Source: Paradesertivirga superstes
GTDB taxonomy: Bacteria; Bacteroidota; Bacteroidia; Sphingobacteriales; Sphingobacteriaceae
Reading direction: 5' to 3'
Assembly: GCF_037622515.1 (NCBI RefSeq)
Contig: NZ_JBBJCN010000004.1
Location: forward strand, 186,001-250,000
DNA length: 64,000 bases
Below the pieces are notes generated by a model, which made no database searches, had not been told where the DNA came from, and saw only the letters and a program-made list of their open reading frames with translations. Positions 26,077 through 35,553 of the stretch are shown one piece after another (the stretch's first letter is position 1; every line of letters starts with the position of its first letter). The position numbers were made by a program, and so were the translations under genes.

Positions 26077-29000
26077 TTAGAATCTTATATTCTTTGCAAT
26101 CCCACTCACATTATCTTTATTTCCTTTTACAGGCATTAAGTAAAAACTATAATTATAAGCCTTTGCAGGAATCTGATATTTTTCCAAGGGCGCTGCAACA
26201 TCACTCCAGCTATCATTTCCTCCGACACCCATTTGAATTAAATCAATATTCAGAGTAATGTATCCGGCATCTTTCAGTTTGTTGGTATGTTTAGCCGTAC
26301 TGATATTTTCTTCAGTATAGGGCCATGCACTCATACTTAAAAGGCTATCGGCAACAACCAGCAATCCTTCACTTTTATTGCTTCCGGATAAATACATCCA
26401 GCGCACATCCGTGCGGTTACCATTTTCCTGGGGCACAGCATACGGCTCCATAAATTCATTTATTGGCTGAGTATAAATAGCTGCATCGAAAGCATAATTG
26501 CGGTCAATATAATTTTCAAGCAATCCTTTACCATACCAGCTGATGTTATCGAAGGTTCTTGCAATACCACCCTGCATTCCAACTTTAGGAATATTGGGCA
26601 AGCCTGGTTTCACATTCAGAGAATAATCAACTTTCAAAACACCATCCCCGTTAAGGGTGTAAATTAAATTTACAGACGCGCTGTCGTTAACTAAAGAATA
26701 GTTGCTTTTAATCTGGACGGAACCTTCAGTAAGCTGATCTGCTTTTATTTCTTTAAGCTTAAGCTCCGGAGAAAACCACTGTTTCAACTTTCTATGTGTT
26801 TTCCAGCCACGCTTATCATTATCCGTTTGAGGGCGGGTAAAGTGCGGTAATAATGGTGCAAAAACCTGCTCTTTTCCGTTTAACTTAAATGAGGTTAATG
26901 CTCCGTTTATTTTATCGAATGTAACGGTAAATGTTTTTCCTGTTAGCTGATAAGCGGTAGCGGTATTGCTTAGAGCAATTGAAGGATAAGGCGGACGCTT
27001 GATCATTCTTGCTTCGGCCAAACCAGTTATAGCAAACTGATTAGATGCCACCTCATGACCTTTTGCTGCCCAGAGTTCATCGTTGGCCAAAGTAAAGTGT
27101 ATATCGGCCAGGTATTCGGAACCAGGTTTTATTTGAGGCAGATAAGAAGCTATGCTGATGAGGGTATCTTTTCCGGCAGCAAGGTCAATTTTACGCAGAG
27201 GTTTATTTACAACAATCCTTCCATCTTCACGAATAATCAGGTTAACCATATAATCGCCTAAAGATTTAACAGCATGACGATTGGTAATCTTAATGAGGCC
27301 CTTTGCAGCATCAACCAGTTCCGTTTGAGCTCCCTGGTATACCCGCTTACATTCGAACATTGCAGCTTTAGGTCTTCCATCTGATGCGACAACTCCTTTT
27401 ATCGTGAAATTATCAAAGTATTTCTCCCCAAAATCGCCTCCGTATGCATAATACTCTACTCCGGCGCTGTCTTTTTTCAATAAGCCCTGATCTTTGAATT
27501 CCCAGATGGCACCTCCAATAATACGGGGCGTCTCCCGGAATTTATCCCAGAAATCTTTCATGTTCCCAACAGAATTACCCATCGCATGAGCGTACTCTAC
27601 AAAGAAGATGGGACGTTTATCTCCGTTGCTTTGATTTACAAGAAGTTCAGGCGTATAGATACTCGGATACATACGGCTTACAATGTCAACGTAGTATGAG
27701 TCCTGTGGGTTTTGTATCCTGTGTGAGTGGTCATTAGATTTCAGGTAACGGGGATCGCTGGGATCCATATATCCCTCCAATCGCGGGTTTCCCATTGCCG
27801 GCTCGTAATGCACGGGTCTGGTAATGTCGAAATCGTGAATCCATTCGGCCATAGCCGCATGATTAGGTCCGCGGCCGGCTTCATTACCCAAACTCCATAT
27901 AATTATACTGGGATGATTTTTATCGCGCATAACCATACGGTTACTTCTCTCGAGGTAAGCGCCGGTCCATTGAGGATCATTACTTAATTTACCACCCAAT
28001 CCATGCGTTTCAAGATTAGCTTCGTCAATCACCAGGATTCCATACTCATCGCATAGGTCATATAAATACGGATCCATTGGATAATGACTCGTACGGATAC
28101 AGTTGAAGTTAAAGCGTTTTATAGTTTGAACATCCTCTAAAATATCTTGTCTGCTTAGCGCTTTACCTTTTGTGGGATGATGATCCGGACGATTAATGCC
28201 GTAGAGATAGGTTTGTTTTCCATTGATAAGTAATTTGCCGTTCGCAGGAGAAAATTCAATGCTTCTAAAGCCAACTTTACAACTTTTTGCTTCCAAAATA
28301 TTCCCTGTACTGTCCTGCAATGATAGAACCAACGTATAAAGATTTGGTTTTTCATCGCTCCATTTAGCAGGGTTACTCAGTTTGGTTTCAAGCAAACCAA
28401 ACTTTACATTATCCAATCGTGGGTATATCTCATTGATAATACTTTCCGCGCTTCTTTCTAAGGGTTTTTGAAATACAGCTTTTCCATTCTTATCAAAAAG
28501 ATGAGCTTCAACTTTGTAACCCTTTACCTCTTTACCGGTTAAATTTTCAATTCTTGGGCGGATACTTAAAACCGCGTCCTTATAATTTTTATCCAGTTTG
28601 GCTTGCCAATGAAAATCAGCGATACGCAGTTTTGGTTCGGCCAAAAGCATCACTTCACGATGAATGCCACTCATCCGCCAGTGATCCTGATCTTCAAGAA
28701 AACTGCCATCGCTCCAGCGGATTACCTGTACAGATACAATATTTTCACCGGCATGCAGATAAGGAGATATATTAAATTCAGAAGCAAGGAAACTATCCTC
28801 GGCATAGCCTAAAAATTTTCCGTTTAACCAAACCTTATATGCCGAACTAACGCCTCCGAAATGAAGCGTAACATTCATATTTTTCCAGTTATCCGGAATG
28901 GTAAACGTTTTTTGATAAGATCCAACTCCATTATAATCCTGCGGAACATAAGGAGGATTTACCGGTCGGAAGGGATATACCGCACTTTTGTAGATGGGTT

Positions 29001-29370
29001 TATCGTATCCTTTCATTTCCCAGTTACTGGGTACTTCAATTTTTTTCCAGCCGCTAACCCGTGTCTTGTAGAAATCTTTCGGCGCATCAGATGGTTTAAA
29101 GGCAAATGAAAAATCCCACTGGCCGTTAAGTGATAACATTCTTGTCGATTTATCCCGGTTATTTCTAAGGGCGTCGGCCACTGTAGCAAATGAATAAGCT
29201 GTGGCTCTTGAGGGCTCGCGATTAATTCCGCTAATAAGCGGATCTTCCCAGGGCTCGCGGTTATAAATGCCTGGCACTACCGGAACAGCCGCCGGAGTTT
29301 TATCAACCAATTGAGCGAAAGAGGAAGAGGTTAATACTAAGGAGATTAAAATTGACAGATATATTTTCAT
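26077..29370 (-). CDS. GH2 beta-galactosidase, LacZ type
   Basis: A secreted 1097-residue enzyme (signal MKIYLSILISLVLTSSSFAQ). Domain order is the LacZ one: sugar-binding jelly roll (about 75-245), immunoglobulin-like domain, TIM barrel (about 370-670), another beta domain and the Bgal small domain from about 800. Catalytic residues are visible: acid/base Glu497 in IIWSLGNEAGRGPNH and nucleophile Glu592 in PIFFVEYAHAMGNS, with the sugar-binding IRTSHYPMDPYLYDLCDEYG and INRPDHHP. It should release beta-linked galactose (or a related sugar) from oligosaccharides in the periplasm. It follows SusD across a 302-bp gap with a hairpin. Confidence 0.93.
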   Translation of the reverse strand: MKIYLSILISLVLTSSSFAQLVDKTPAAVPVVPGIYNREPWEDPLISGINREPSRATAYSFATVADALRNNRDKSTRMLSLNGQWDFSFAFKPSDAPKDFYKTRVSGWKKIEVPSNWEMKGYDKPIYKSAVYPFRPVNPPYVPQDYNGVGSYQKTFTIPDNWKNMNVTLHFGGVSSAYKVWLNGKFLGYAEDSFLASEFNISPYLHAGENIVSVQVIRWSDGSFLEDQDHWRMSGIHREVMLLAEPKLRIADFHWQAKLDKNYKDAVLSIRPRIENLTGKEVKGYKVEAHLFDKNGKAVFQKPLERSAESIINEIYPRLDNVKFGLLETKLSNPAKWSDEKPNLYTLVLSLQDSTGNILEAKSCKVGFRSIEFSPANGKLLINGKQTYLYGINRPDHHPTKGKALSRQDILEDVQTIKRFNFNCIRTSHYPMDPYLYDLCDEYGILVIDEANLETHGLGGKLSNDPQWTGAYLERSNRMVMRDKNHPSIIIWSLGNEAGRGPNHAAMAEWIHDFDITRPVHYEPAMGNPRLEGYMDPSDPRYLKSNDHSHRIQNPQDSYYVDIVSRMYPSIYTPELLVNQSNGDKRPIFFVEYAHAMGNSVGNMKDFWDKFRETPRIIGGAIWEFKDQGLLKKDSAGVEYYAYGGDFGEKYFDNFTIKGVVASDGRPKAAMFECKRVYQGAQTELVDAAKGLIKITNRHAVKSLGDYMVNLIIREDGRIVVNKPLRKIDLAAGKDTLISIASYLPQIKPGSEYLADIHFTLANDELWAAKGHEVASNQFAITGLAEARMIKRPPYPSIALSNTATAYQLTGKTFTVTFDKINGALTSFKLNGKEQVFAPLLPHFTRPQTDNDKRGWKTHRKLKQWFSPELKLKEIKADQLTEGSVQIKSNYSLVNDSASVNLIYTLNGDGVLKVDYSLNVKPGLPNIPKVGMQGGIARTFDNISWYGKGLLENYIDRNYAFDAAIYTQPINEFMEPYAVPQENGNRTDVRWMYLSGSNKSEGLLVVADSLLSMSAWPYTEENISTAKHTNKLKDAGYITLNIDLIQMGVGGNDSWSDVAAPLEKYQIPAKAYNYSFYLMPVKGNKDNVSGIAKNIRF

Positions 29371-29672
29371 CTAAGAGAACCGTGTTATTATAACCTCTTA
29401 TTCTTTACCGCATATCAAAAAACCTTTTATAACAATTAAAAAATGAGGTTTTATTGAATTATTTATCTGAAGAAAAGGGTTAGTTGCATACAAATATAGA
29501 TTTAGACTGAGCTGATTTTTTATATAATGTTCTCTATGTTTTATAGCATATTATCTTCTAAAAAAAAGAAAATAATCCTTTCCATTAAAATGGTAATGAA
29601 GATAATACAATGAACTTAAGCGGCTTGAAGGAATATAAAGGAGGATTTTCTCTCCTCCTTTATATGAAAAAC
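29371..29672. other. 302-bp gap between SusD and GH2
   Basis: No gene. It holds the strong hairpin at 29633-29665 just after the SusD stop and an AT-rich tract. On the minus strand the box TATATTTG (29491-29498) matches the Bacteroidota -7 consensus TAnnTTTG, about 120 bp before the GH2 start. I could not find a convincing -33 partner, so a separate GH2 promoter is only a possibility. Confidence 0.4.
29633..29665 (-). terminator. Strong hairpin after SusD
   Basis: ATATAAAGGAGGA at 29633-29645 pairs exactly with 29653-29665 around a 7-nt loop, a 13-bp stem starting 7 bp past the SusD stop. No long U-run follows. It may partly terminate transcription or protect the susCD mRNA 3' end so that SusC/SusD are made in excess of the downstream enzymes. 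Confidence 0.6.
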
Positions 29673-31238
29673 TTAATTAATATAATCAGGATTCTGTTCC
29701 AATTGAGGATTATTTGATAATTCCGATGAAGGGAATGGCAATACATAATTCTTTAATTCAAAAACCAATGGCGTATTTGCAGGATCCTTTAAAGTAGGCA
29801 GTTTAATATGTGCGATATTCCAGCGTTTCAAATCATTATAGCGCTGACCTTCAAAGGCAAACTCTACGCGTCTCTCATGACGGATATAATCCCGGAGTTT
29901 GGCTTGAGTATTATATTTAACCTGGTCTACCGGAGGCATATTGATACCCGTACGGCCCCGAACAAGATTGATAGCATTATAAATGGAAGCATCCGGAGTT
30001 GCCAGCACTTCGTTTTTAGCTTCGGCATACATTAATAAAATATCAGCATAGCGTAAATGAATAATATCCTGATCGGTTGTTGTTGCTGAAGCAGCGGTAA
30101 AAGGCCCTTGAGCGACATCTACATATTTTTCCACTAAAAATCCTGTCGCTGGTACTGCAGGTGGTGCAAAGGCAGTTCCTGACGAGTTTCTCCATATTTC
30201 TCCGGGAAGCTTTACAGTAAGATCCAACCGTGGATCACGATTTGCGTATGGATTTAATGGATTAAAAAGGATTGATTCTGAAGCAGGTTTTCCATCTGTC
30301 ATTTCATAATCGTCGACCAGATCCTTATAAGGCTGAATTAAAATATCCCGACCAAATTCTATGTTCAGGCCCGAAGCTCCAGGACTTGTTCTGTGAGGGT
30401 TGTTAGGTGCCAGATACTGGGTAGCAAACATGATTTCGATATTAACAGCTGCATTGGACTGGCCAGATGTTTTAAATAAAGCAGCAAAGTTATTTGAAAG
30501 CCCGAATTTGCCTGTTGCAGTGCTCATTATTTGTTCCAGAAGAGGTACCGCCTGAGCCCATTTTTGCTGTGTAACCAATACCCTTGCTTTTATACCTTGT
30601 GCACTACCCTTAACAGCATGGCCATTATATTTTATATCGGGCAGGTTGGCAATTGCAAAATCCAGATCTTCCTCGATAAAAGCATATACTTCTTCTTTAG
30701 TGCTTTTAGCTATTTTATAATCATCTAATTTTTCAAGATAATTTCTGTAAAGCGGAACCCCGCCAAAAGCTTGTACTAAATCAAAATAAGCCAGTGCTCT
30801 GATAAACCGAACTTCAGCTTTATAACCATTCTTAAGGGCTTCACTAACTGGTGCTTTATCGACATTATCAAGAAAGTAATTACATGAGGATATTGCCCTG
30901 TAGGGTGTACTGAAGAAGTTCGGTAAGGCACCTGTAAGCCCAGCATTAATACCTCCAGTGGCAAACAATGGTAAATTATTTTGGTTACCATTACCAGCCA
31001 ATAAAAAGGCGTTATCTGTGATTCCGTCCAGATAGATCCTTTCATAACCCAGAAAGTTTTGCTGAAGCCTTGAATACACACCGGCCAAACCTGTTTTTAC
31101 ATCATCTTCAGAAGCCCAAAAAATCTGGCTTGAAACGCTGTTTAGAGGATTTCTGTCTAAAAAATCTTTTTTACATGAGACTGTCCCTGACAGCAAACCC
31201 GCTGAAAGCAGAACAGATAGTATATATTTATTTTTCAT
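29673..31238 (-). CDS. SusD/RagB-family outer-membrane glycan-binding lipoprotein
   Basis: The 521-residue surface lipoprotein would bind oligosaccharide and cap the SusC channel. The signal ends in a lipobox (LLSGTVSCKKDFLDRNPLNSVS). The typical SusD elements follow: the TPR region with IRALAYFDLVQAFGGVPLYRN, AKARVLVTQQKWAQA-like helices, and the RagB C-terminal part (LRYADILLMYAEAKNE, LRDYIRHERRVEFAFEGQRYNDLKRW). It starts 9 bp after SusC, the standard pairing. Which glycan it binds cannot be read from the sequence. Confidence 0.95.
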   Translation of the reverse strand: MKNKYILSVLLSAGLLSGTVSCKKDFLDRNPLNSVSSQIFWASEDDVKTGLAGVYSRLQQNFLGYERIYLDGITDNAFLLAGNGNQNNLPLFATGGINAGLTGALPNFFSTPYRAISSCNYFLDNVDKAPVSEALKNGYKAEVRFIRALAYFDLVQAFGGVPLYRNYLEKLDDYKIAKSTKEEVYAFIEEDLDFAIANLPDIKYNGHAVKGSAQGIKARVLVTQQKWAQAVPLLEQIMSTATGKFGLSNNFAALFKTSGQSNAAVNIEIMFATQYLAPNNPHRTSPGASGLNIEFGRDILIQPYKDLVDDYEMTDGKPASESILFNPLNPYANRDPRLDLTVKLPGEIWRNSSGTAFAPPAVPATGFLVEKYVDVAQGPFTAASATTTDQDIIHLRYADILLMYAEAKNEVLATPDASIYNAINLVRGRTGINMPPVDQVKYNTQAKLRDYIRHERRVEFAFEGQRYNDLKRWNIAHIKLPTLKDPANTPLVFELKNYVLPFPSSELSNNPQLEQNPDYIN

Positions 31239-31247
31239 GATCTCGAT

Positions 31248-34200
31248 TTAAAATTTAACATTAAGGCCTACGTTGTAAATGCGGGTTTGCGGATACTGAG
31301 CAAAGTTCCCTGTAGGACTGGATCTTTCAGGATCGCCACCTTCATATTTAGTAATGGTAAAGAGGTTGTCACCCGACACATATACGCCTATTCCATTTGC
31401 CCCTACTTTTTTAGCTACAGAAAGCGGAACTTCATAAGACAGCATAACATTTTTCAGACGCAGATAAGACGCATCCTGTAAATAATAGGTTGAACCTATA
31501 TAGCTCTGAATACCGGAGTAACCCTGGATATAAATGGCCGGCAACGTGTTGCTTCTGTTTTCTGGAGTCCATGCATCCCTCCATTTTGTAGTCGGAGCTG
31601 TTCCCTGATGAAAAGGATCTATTCCCCAACCGGAGACCCTGTTGGAAATTCCTTCAACTCCCTGAAAAAATGCGTTAAAGTGAAATCTCTTATAACCTAA
31701 ATTTAATCCAAAAGAGTAAGTAAGGTCAGGATAAACACCGTCTATAACCTGACGGTCATTCACATCCACATCGCCATCGCCATCCAAATCTTTCATCTTA
31801 ATGTCACCTGCCTTTGGAGTTGGATTCAAGGCATGCCTTGGAACATTTGGATTGCCTATGTCTTCAACCTGGAACACACCATCCCATACATACAGATAAT
31901 GTTCATCATAAGGCAAGCCCTCTTTTCTTATGTTAGAGCCGGCGTCACTTGGTACTCGAATACTTAATACTTTATTTTTTGCTGTTGATGCCAGGAAATT
32001 TGCACCATAAGAGATCTCACCAATTTTATTCTGGTGAGTCAAACCCAACTCTATCCCTTTATTTTGCAGTTTTCCGTCATTAGTGGTTGGGGCGCCAAGA
32101 CCCAGGCTTAACGGAATTGGCTGGGTGGCTAAAATATCATAAGTGGTTTTATCAAACCAGTCAAATGTAAGACCTAATAAACCTCTTCGAATATCCAGGT
32201 CCAAACCAAAATCAAGAATGCTGGTTGATTCCCATCTCAAACTTTGATCCCTGAACACGTTATTAACCGCACCCTGCTGAGCTGTTGAGTTATCAAACGG
32301 ATACAATATATTATTAATAACAAGATTATCCTGATAGAGATAGGTCCCTACATCCTGGTTACCTAAGACACCATATGATGCCCGTAATTTTAAATTAGTG
32401 AGCCAATTGAATTTATCTTTCAGAAAATCTTCTTGCGAAACAACCCATCCAGCCGATACTGATGGAAACGTTCCCCAGCGAAACTCTGGCGAAACCTTAG
32501 ATGTTCCGTCATATCTCAAATTACCCTCTAATAAATACTTGCCCTTATAATCATAATTTACCCGTCCAAAAAATGATGTCAGAGCCCACTCAGATGGTCC
32601 GGGTAGTCCCGGTAACCTCGGATGACTAAAATACAAGCTCTCGCCACCTGCATATCCTGTTAAATCTCGTAACACAGGTGCTACAGTGGTTGTTCTTCTG
32701 GCCCGTAAATTTTGATTTTTGAAGGATATCTGCTCGTATCCAGCCAGAAAGTTAAAATTATGATTTTCTTTAAACTGAGTATTATAAGTTAGAGTAGAAT
32801 AAAGAGTTGGATTTAGAACCTTTGCGTATTGATCAGTTACACCCAGGATATCAGGGCCGAATGAATTAAAGGTATAATCCGTTGCCGTGGCACTTTTTTG
32901 ACTAAGAAATGCCTGATACGGACGCTGATACATTTTATAATATTCATCAGTATAATTCAAAGCTACTTTCGTCGACCATGTTAAACCTTTTAAAGGTTTA
33001 ACATCAATATAGGCCTGGCCATTTAAATTATACTCTTTAGTGTTTTGGTCACCCATAGCATAATACTCTTGTGGATTACGGTTTCTTCCTTCAAATGCAT
33101 ATGCTTTTGAAGCTATCCTGCCGCTGCCGTCAGGTAAAAAGGGACCATACAAGGGTCCTGCTGCATAAATGGAGAGTGCCATGCCTTCACCTGTAAATGG
33201 CGGCTCTTTTCTATCTTTATAGGTGAGATTTGCAGACGTTCCTATTGTGATTACTTTGTTTATCTCGGTCGAATAATTCAATAATCCATTATACCTTTTA
33301 AACTTATATCCTCTGATAATCGCGTTTTGATCCAGATATCCTAAAGAAAGATTATAGGTGCTTTTTTCTGAGCCTCCCGAAACAGAAAAATTATGATTGC
33401 TTACAGTCGACGAGTTAATGTAATAATCGATGTTGTCAAAATTAGGATATTGATTCCTGTCGGTTGCATCCCTGTATTTTGCGATTTCCAAAGGATCATA
33501 CTGACCTGTCGCCGCCGGAATTCCCTGACGGGTTGCAGCTGCATTATACATGGTCATGTAATCGGCAGAATTCGTAATTAAATCAGGTAATTCAGTTGGT
33601 GTATGTCTGCCTACATTCAAGCGGTAACTAAATACAGGCTGACCTCTTTTACCCTTTTTAGTAGTCACCAATATTACTCCGTTTGCCCCTCTCGAACCGT
33701 AAATAGCTGAAGATGCCGCATCTTTCAATACCGTTACATTTTCAATATCATCCGGCGAAAGATTATTATATGAGCCCGCGACCCCGTCAATTAAAATCAA
33801 AGGCTGAGTGTTGGTACCACCTCCAAATGAGCCTCTGCCACGGATTACAAAGGTAGGGTTGTCTCTTCCTGGTTCACCTGATGGTTGAGTTACCTGCAGT
33901 CCGGTTACTCGTCCCTGCAATAAATTGGCTGCGTTTGGAGCTGGCCTTTGTGTTAATGTCTCGCCTTGTACGGTAGCTACAGAACCTGTCAGATTAGCCT
34001 TCTTTTGAGTGCCATAACCTACTATAACCACTTCCTCCAATGCTTTGGTGTCTGATTGTAACTGTACATTAATAACTGTACGGCTATTTACCGCAACTTC
34101 TTGCGTTGCAAAACCTATGAAGCTGAAAATAAGAGTGGAATTCCCGTCAGGAACAGAGATTTTATAACCACCATTTACATCGGTTGTGGTGCTTGAGGTA

Positions 34201-34397
34201 CTGTTTTTAACTTTTATACCCACTCCCGGTAATGTTTCTCCCTCTACAGAGGTAACTTTTCCGGTAACTGTAATCGAAGCCTGCTCCTGGGCAAGCGCGA
34301 CTGTCTTAAATGTTAATAAAAAGGCAGAAAAACTTAGGAATAACAATACTCCCACGGCCCTTTCATAACTAAATAAATTTAGTTTTAAAGTTTTCAT
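31248..34397 (-). CDS. SusC/RagA-family TonB-dependent oligosaccharide transporter
   Basis: A 1049-residue outer-membrane protein. After the signal (ending near TVALAQ) come a carboxypeptidase-D-like regulatory domain at about residues 42-118 (VTGKVTSVEGETLPGVGIKVKNS, then SFIGFATQEV) and the RagA signature EEVVIVGYGTQKKANLTGSV. A plug with PLILIDGVAGSYNNLSPDDIENVTVLKDAASSAIYGSRGANGVILVTTKKGK follows, then the 22-strand barrel ending in TRIYNVGLNVKF. It pairs with SusD to import glycan fragments using TonB energy. No N-terminal STN domain is present, so anti-sigma signalling through this protein is unlikely. Expression may instead depend on the IclR gene that diverges from it. Confidence 0.95.
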   Translation of the reverse strand: MKTLKLNLFSYERAVGVLLFLSFSAFLLTFKTVALAQEQASITVTGKVTSVEGETLPGVGIKVKNSTSSTTTDVNGGYKISVPDGNSTLIFSFIGFATQEVAVNSRTVINVQLQSDTKALEEVVIVGYGTQKKANLTGSVATVQGETLTQRPAPNAANLLQGRVTGLQVTQPSGEPGRDNPTFVIRGRGSFGGGTNTQPLILIDGVAGSYNNLSPDDIENVTVLKDAASSAIYGSRGANGVILVTTKKGKRGQPVFSYRLNVGRHTPTELPDLITNSADYMTMYNAAATRQGIPAATGQYDPLEIAKYRDATDRNQYPNFDNIDYYINSSTVSNHNFSVSGGSEKSTYNLSLGYLDQNAIIRGYKFKRYNGLLNYSTEINKVITIGTSANLTYKDRKEPPFTGEGMALSIYAAGPLYGPFLPDGSGRIASKAYAFEGRNRNPQEYYAMGDQNTKEYNLNGQAYIDVKPLKGLTWSTKVALNYTDEYYKMYQRPYQAFLSQKSATATDYTFNSFGPDILGVTDQYAKVLNPTLYSTLTYNTQFKENHNFNFLAGYEQISFKNQNLRARRTTTVAPVLRDLTGYAGGESLYFSHPRLPGLPGPSEWALTSFFGRVNYDYKGKYLLEGNLRYDGTSKVSPEFRWGTFPSVSAGWVVSQEDFLKDKFNWLTNLKLRASYGVLGNQDVGTYLYQDNLVINNILYPFDNSTAQQGAVNNVFRDQSLRWESTSILDFGLDLDIRRGLLGLTFDWFDKTTYDILATQPIPLSLGLGAPTTNDGKLQNKGIELGLTHQNKIGEISYGANFLASTAKNKVLSIRVPSDAGSNIRKEGLPYDEHYLYVWDGVFQVEDIGNPNVPRHALNPTPKAGDIKMKDLDGDGDVDVNDRQVIDGVYPDLTYSFGLNLGYKRFHFNAFFQGVEGISNRVSGWGIDPFHQGTAPTTKWRDAWTPENRSNTLPAIYIQGYSGIQSYIGSTYYLQDASYLRLKNVMLSYEVPLSVAKKVGANGIGVYVSGDNLFTITKYEGGDPERSSPTGNFAQYPQTRIYNVGLNVKF

Positions 34398-34782
34398 AAA
34401 TTGCTGATTCGTTAATTTATCGATAATTGGCTGTTAAGCGCAGATTTGCAGATCGTGCACTTAAATTTTTGGAAGCAGGGAAATTTATATTCCTGCTTTT
34501 TCATCTAGTAAAATTTCTTCATTTTTCCGGGCCTTAGTTTAGTAATTTTTTAAAAACTGGTTGAAAAAAAATCTAATTAAAACACCGACAAGCCGAAGGC
34601 TTATCTTTGCGCAAACTTTAATTTAAATAAACTGAGTAGTTTTATTGGTTTATAATTCAAATATAAATACTTTTTTCAAATATGAAAATCTATTTTGCTT
34701 TTTTTTTGTTTTAAAACATGTCTCTCAGCTATATTAATTGCAATCTGTATGTTTGTTGCCATCGAATGCTTTAATTTAAATA
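34398..34782. promoter_or_regulatory. Divergent promoter region between SusC and the IclR regulator
   Basis: The 385-bp region serves minus-strand susC and plus-strand iclR. On the plus strand, TATCTTTG (34602-34609) and TATGTTTG (34748-34755) fit the -7 consensus TAnnTTTG. On the minus strand, TATATTTG (34658-34665) fits, and TAAAGTTTGC (34610-34619) nearly fits. A perfect palindrome TTTGCGCAAA (34606-34615) lies between opposing boxes and could be an operator. No well-spaced -33 TTG was found for any box, so individual start sites are tentative. Confidence 0.45.
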
Positions 34783-35553
34783 ATGACAAAAAAGGATAAT
34801 AAATATCAGGCTCCAGCGCTCGATAAAGGATTAGATATTCTTGAATATCTATCATCCCAATCTATTCCACTTTCTCAAACTGAAATTGCTGCTGGTATTA
34901 ATAGAAATTCTAACGAGATATACAGAATGTTGATGAGCCTCGAAAGCAGGGGCTATGTATTAAGAGATGAAATATCCGGAAAATACCGATTGACATTAAA
35001 ACTATACCACCTTTCACACAGGCACTCGCCGGTTGACGAATTGTGTAAAGCAGCTCAGCATCCATTAGAAGAATTGGCCCAGTCTGTAAGGCAATCATGT
35101 CATTTAAGTATATTGTATCTTAACCAGGTAATGGTGGTACTCCATGCTAAAAGTCCCGAGCCTATTGCCTTATCAATAGAAGAAGGAAATCTTTTCCCTT
35201 TGCCTTTAACAGCTTCCGGGAAAGTTTTACTTGCTTTTATGCCCGCACCTGAAAGAAATTCAATACTTAAAACTGACAAAATATATAAAAACTATATAGA
35301 GGATCAAAAAGATTTGTTTGCACAATCACTTGAACAAATACAGCAAAATGGCCATTATATCAAAACCAGTGAACTTGCCGAAGGTGTCACAGATATCTCT
35401 GTACCAGTCGGACTTACTCCTGCTGGTATTATTGCATGTTTAACTGTATCACGACTCACCACGTTAACCATTAAAAAAGGCGTAGTGAATGTAGATATTT
35501 TAGCTGCGGCAATAAAATGCGCCAAACTCATTCAAAAAAGAGTTGGTATTTAA
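34783..35553 (+). CDS. IclR-family transcriptional regulator
   Basis: A 256-residue regulator. The N-terminal winged HTH covers about residues 10-65 (ALDKGLDILEYLSSQSIPLSQTEIAAGINRNSNEIYRMLMSLESRGYV). The IclR effector domain follows (CHLSILYLNQVMVVLHAKSP, PLPLTASGKVLLAFMP, GVTDISVPVGLTPAGIIACLTVS). IclR proteins usually repress neighbouring catabolic operons until a small acid or sugar acid binds. As the only full plus-strand gene, divergent from SusC, it is a good candidate to control this locus. Its stop codon overlaps that of the convergent enolase-superfamily gene through a shared TTAA. Confidence 0.9.
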   Translation: MTKKDNKYQAPALDKGLDILEYLSSQSIPLSQTEIAAGINRNSNEIYRMLMSLESRGYVLRDEISGKYRLTLKLYHLSHRHSPVDELCKAAQHPLEELAQSVRQSCHLSILYLNQVMVVLHAKSPEPIALSIEEGNLFPLPLTASGKVLLAFMPAPERNSILKTDKIYKNYIEDQKDLFAQSLEQIQQNGHYIKTSELAEGVTDISVPVGLTPAGIIACLTVSRLTTLTIKKGVVNVDILAAAIKCAKLIQKRVGI

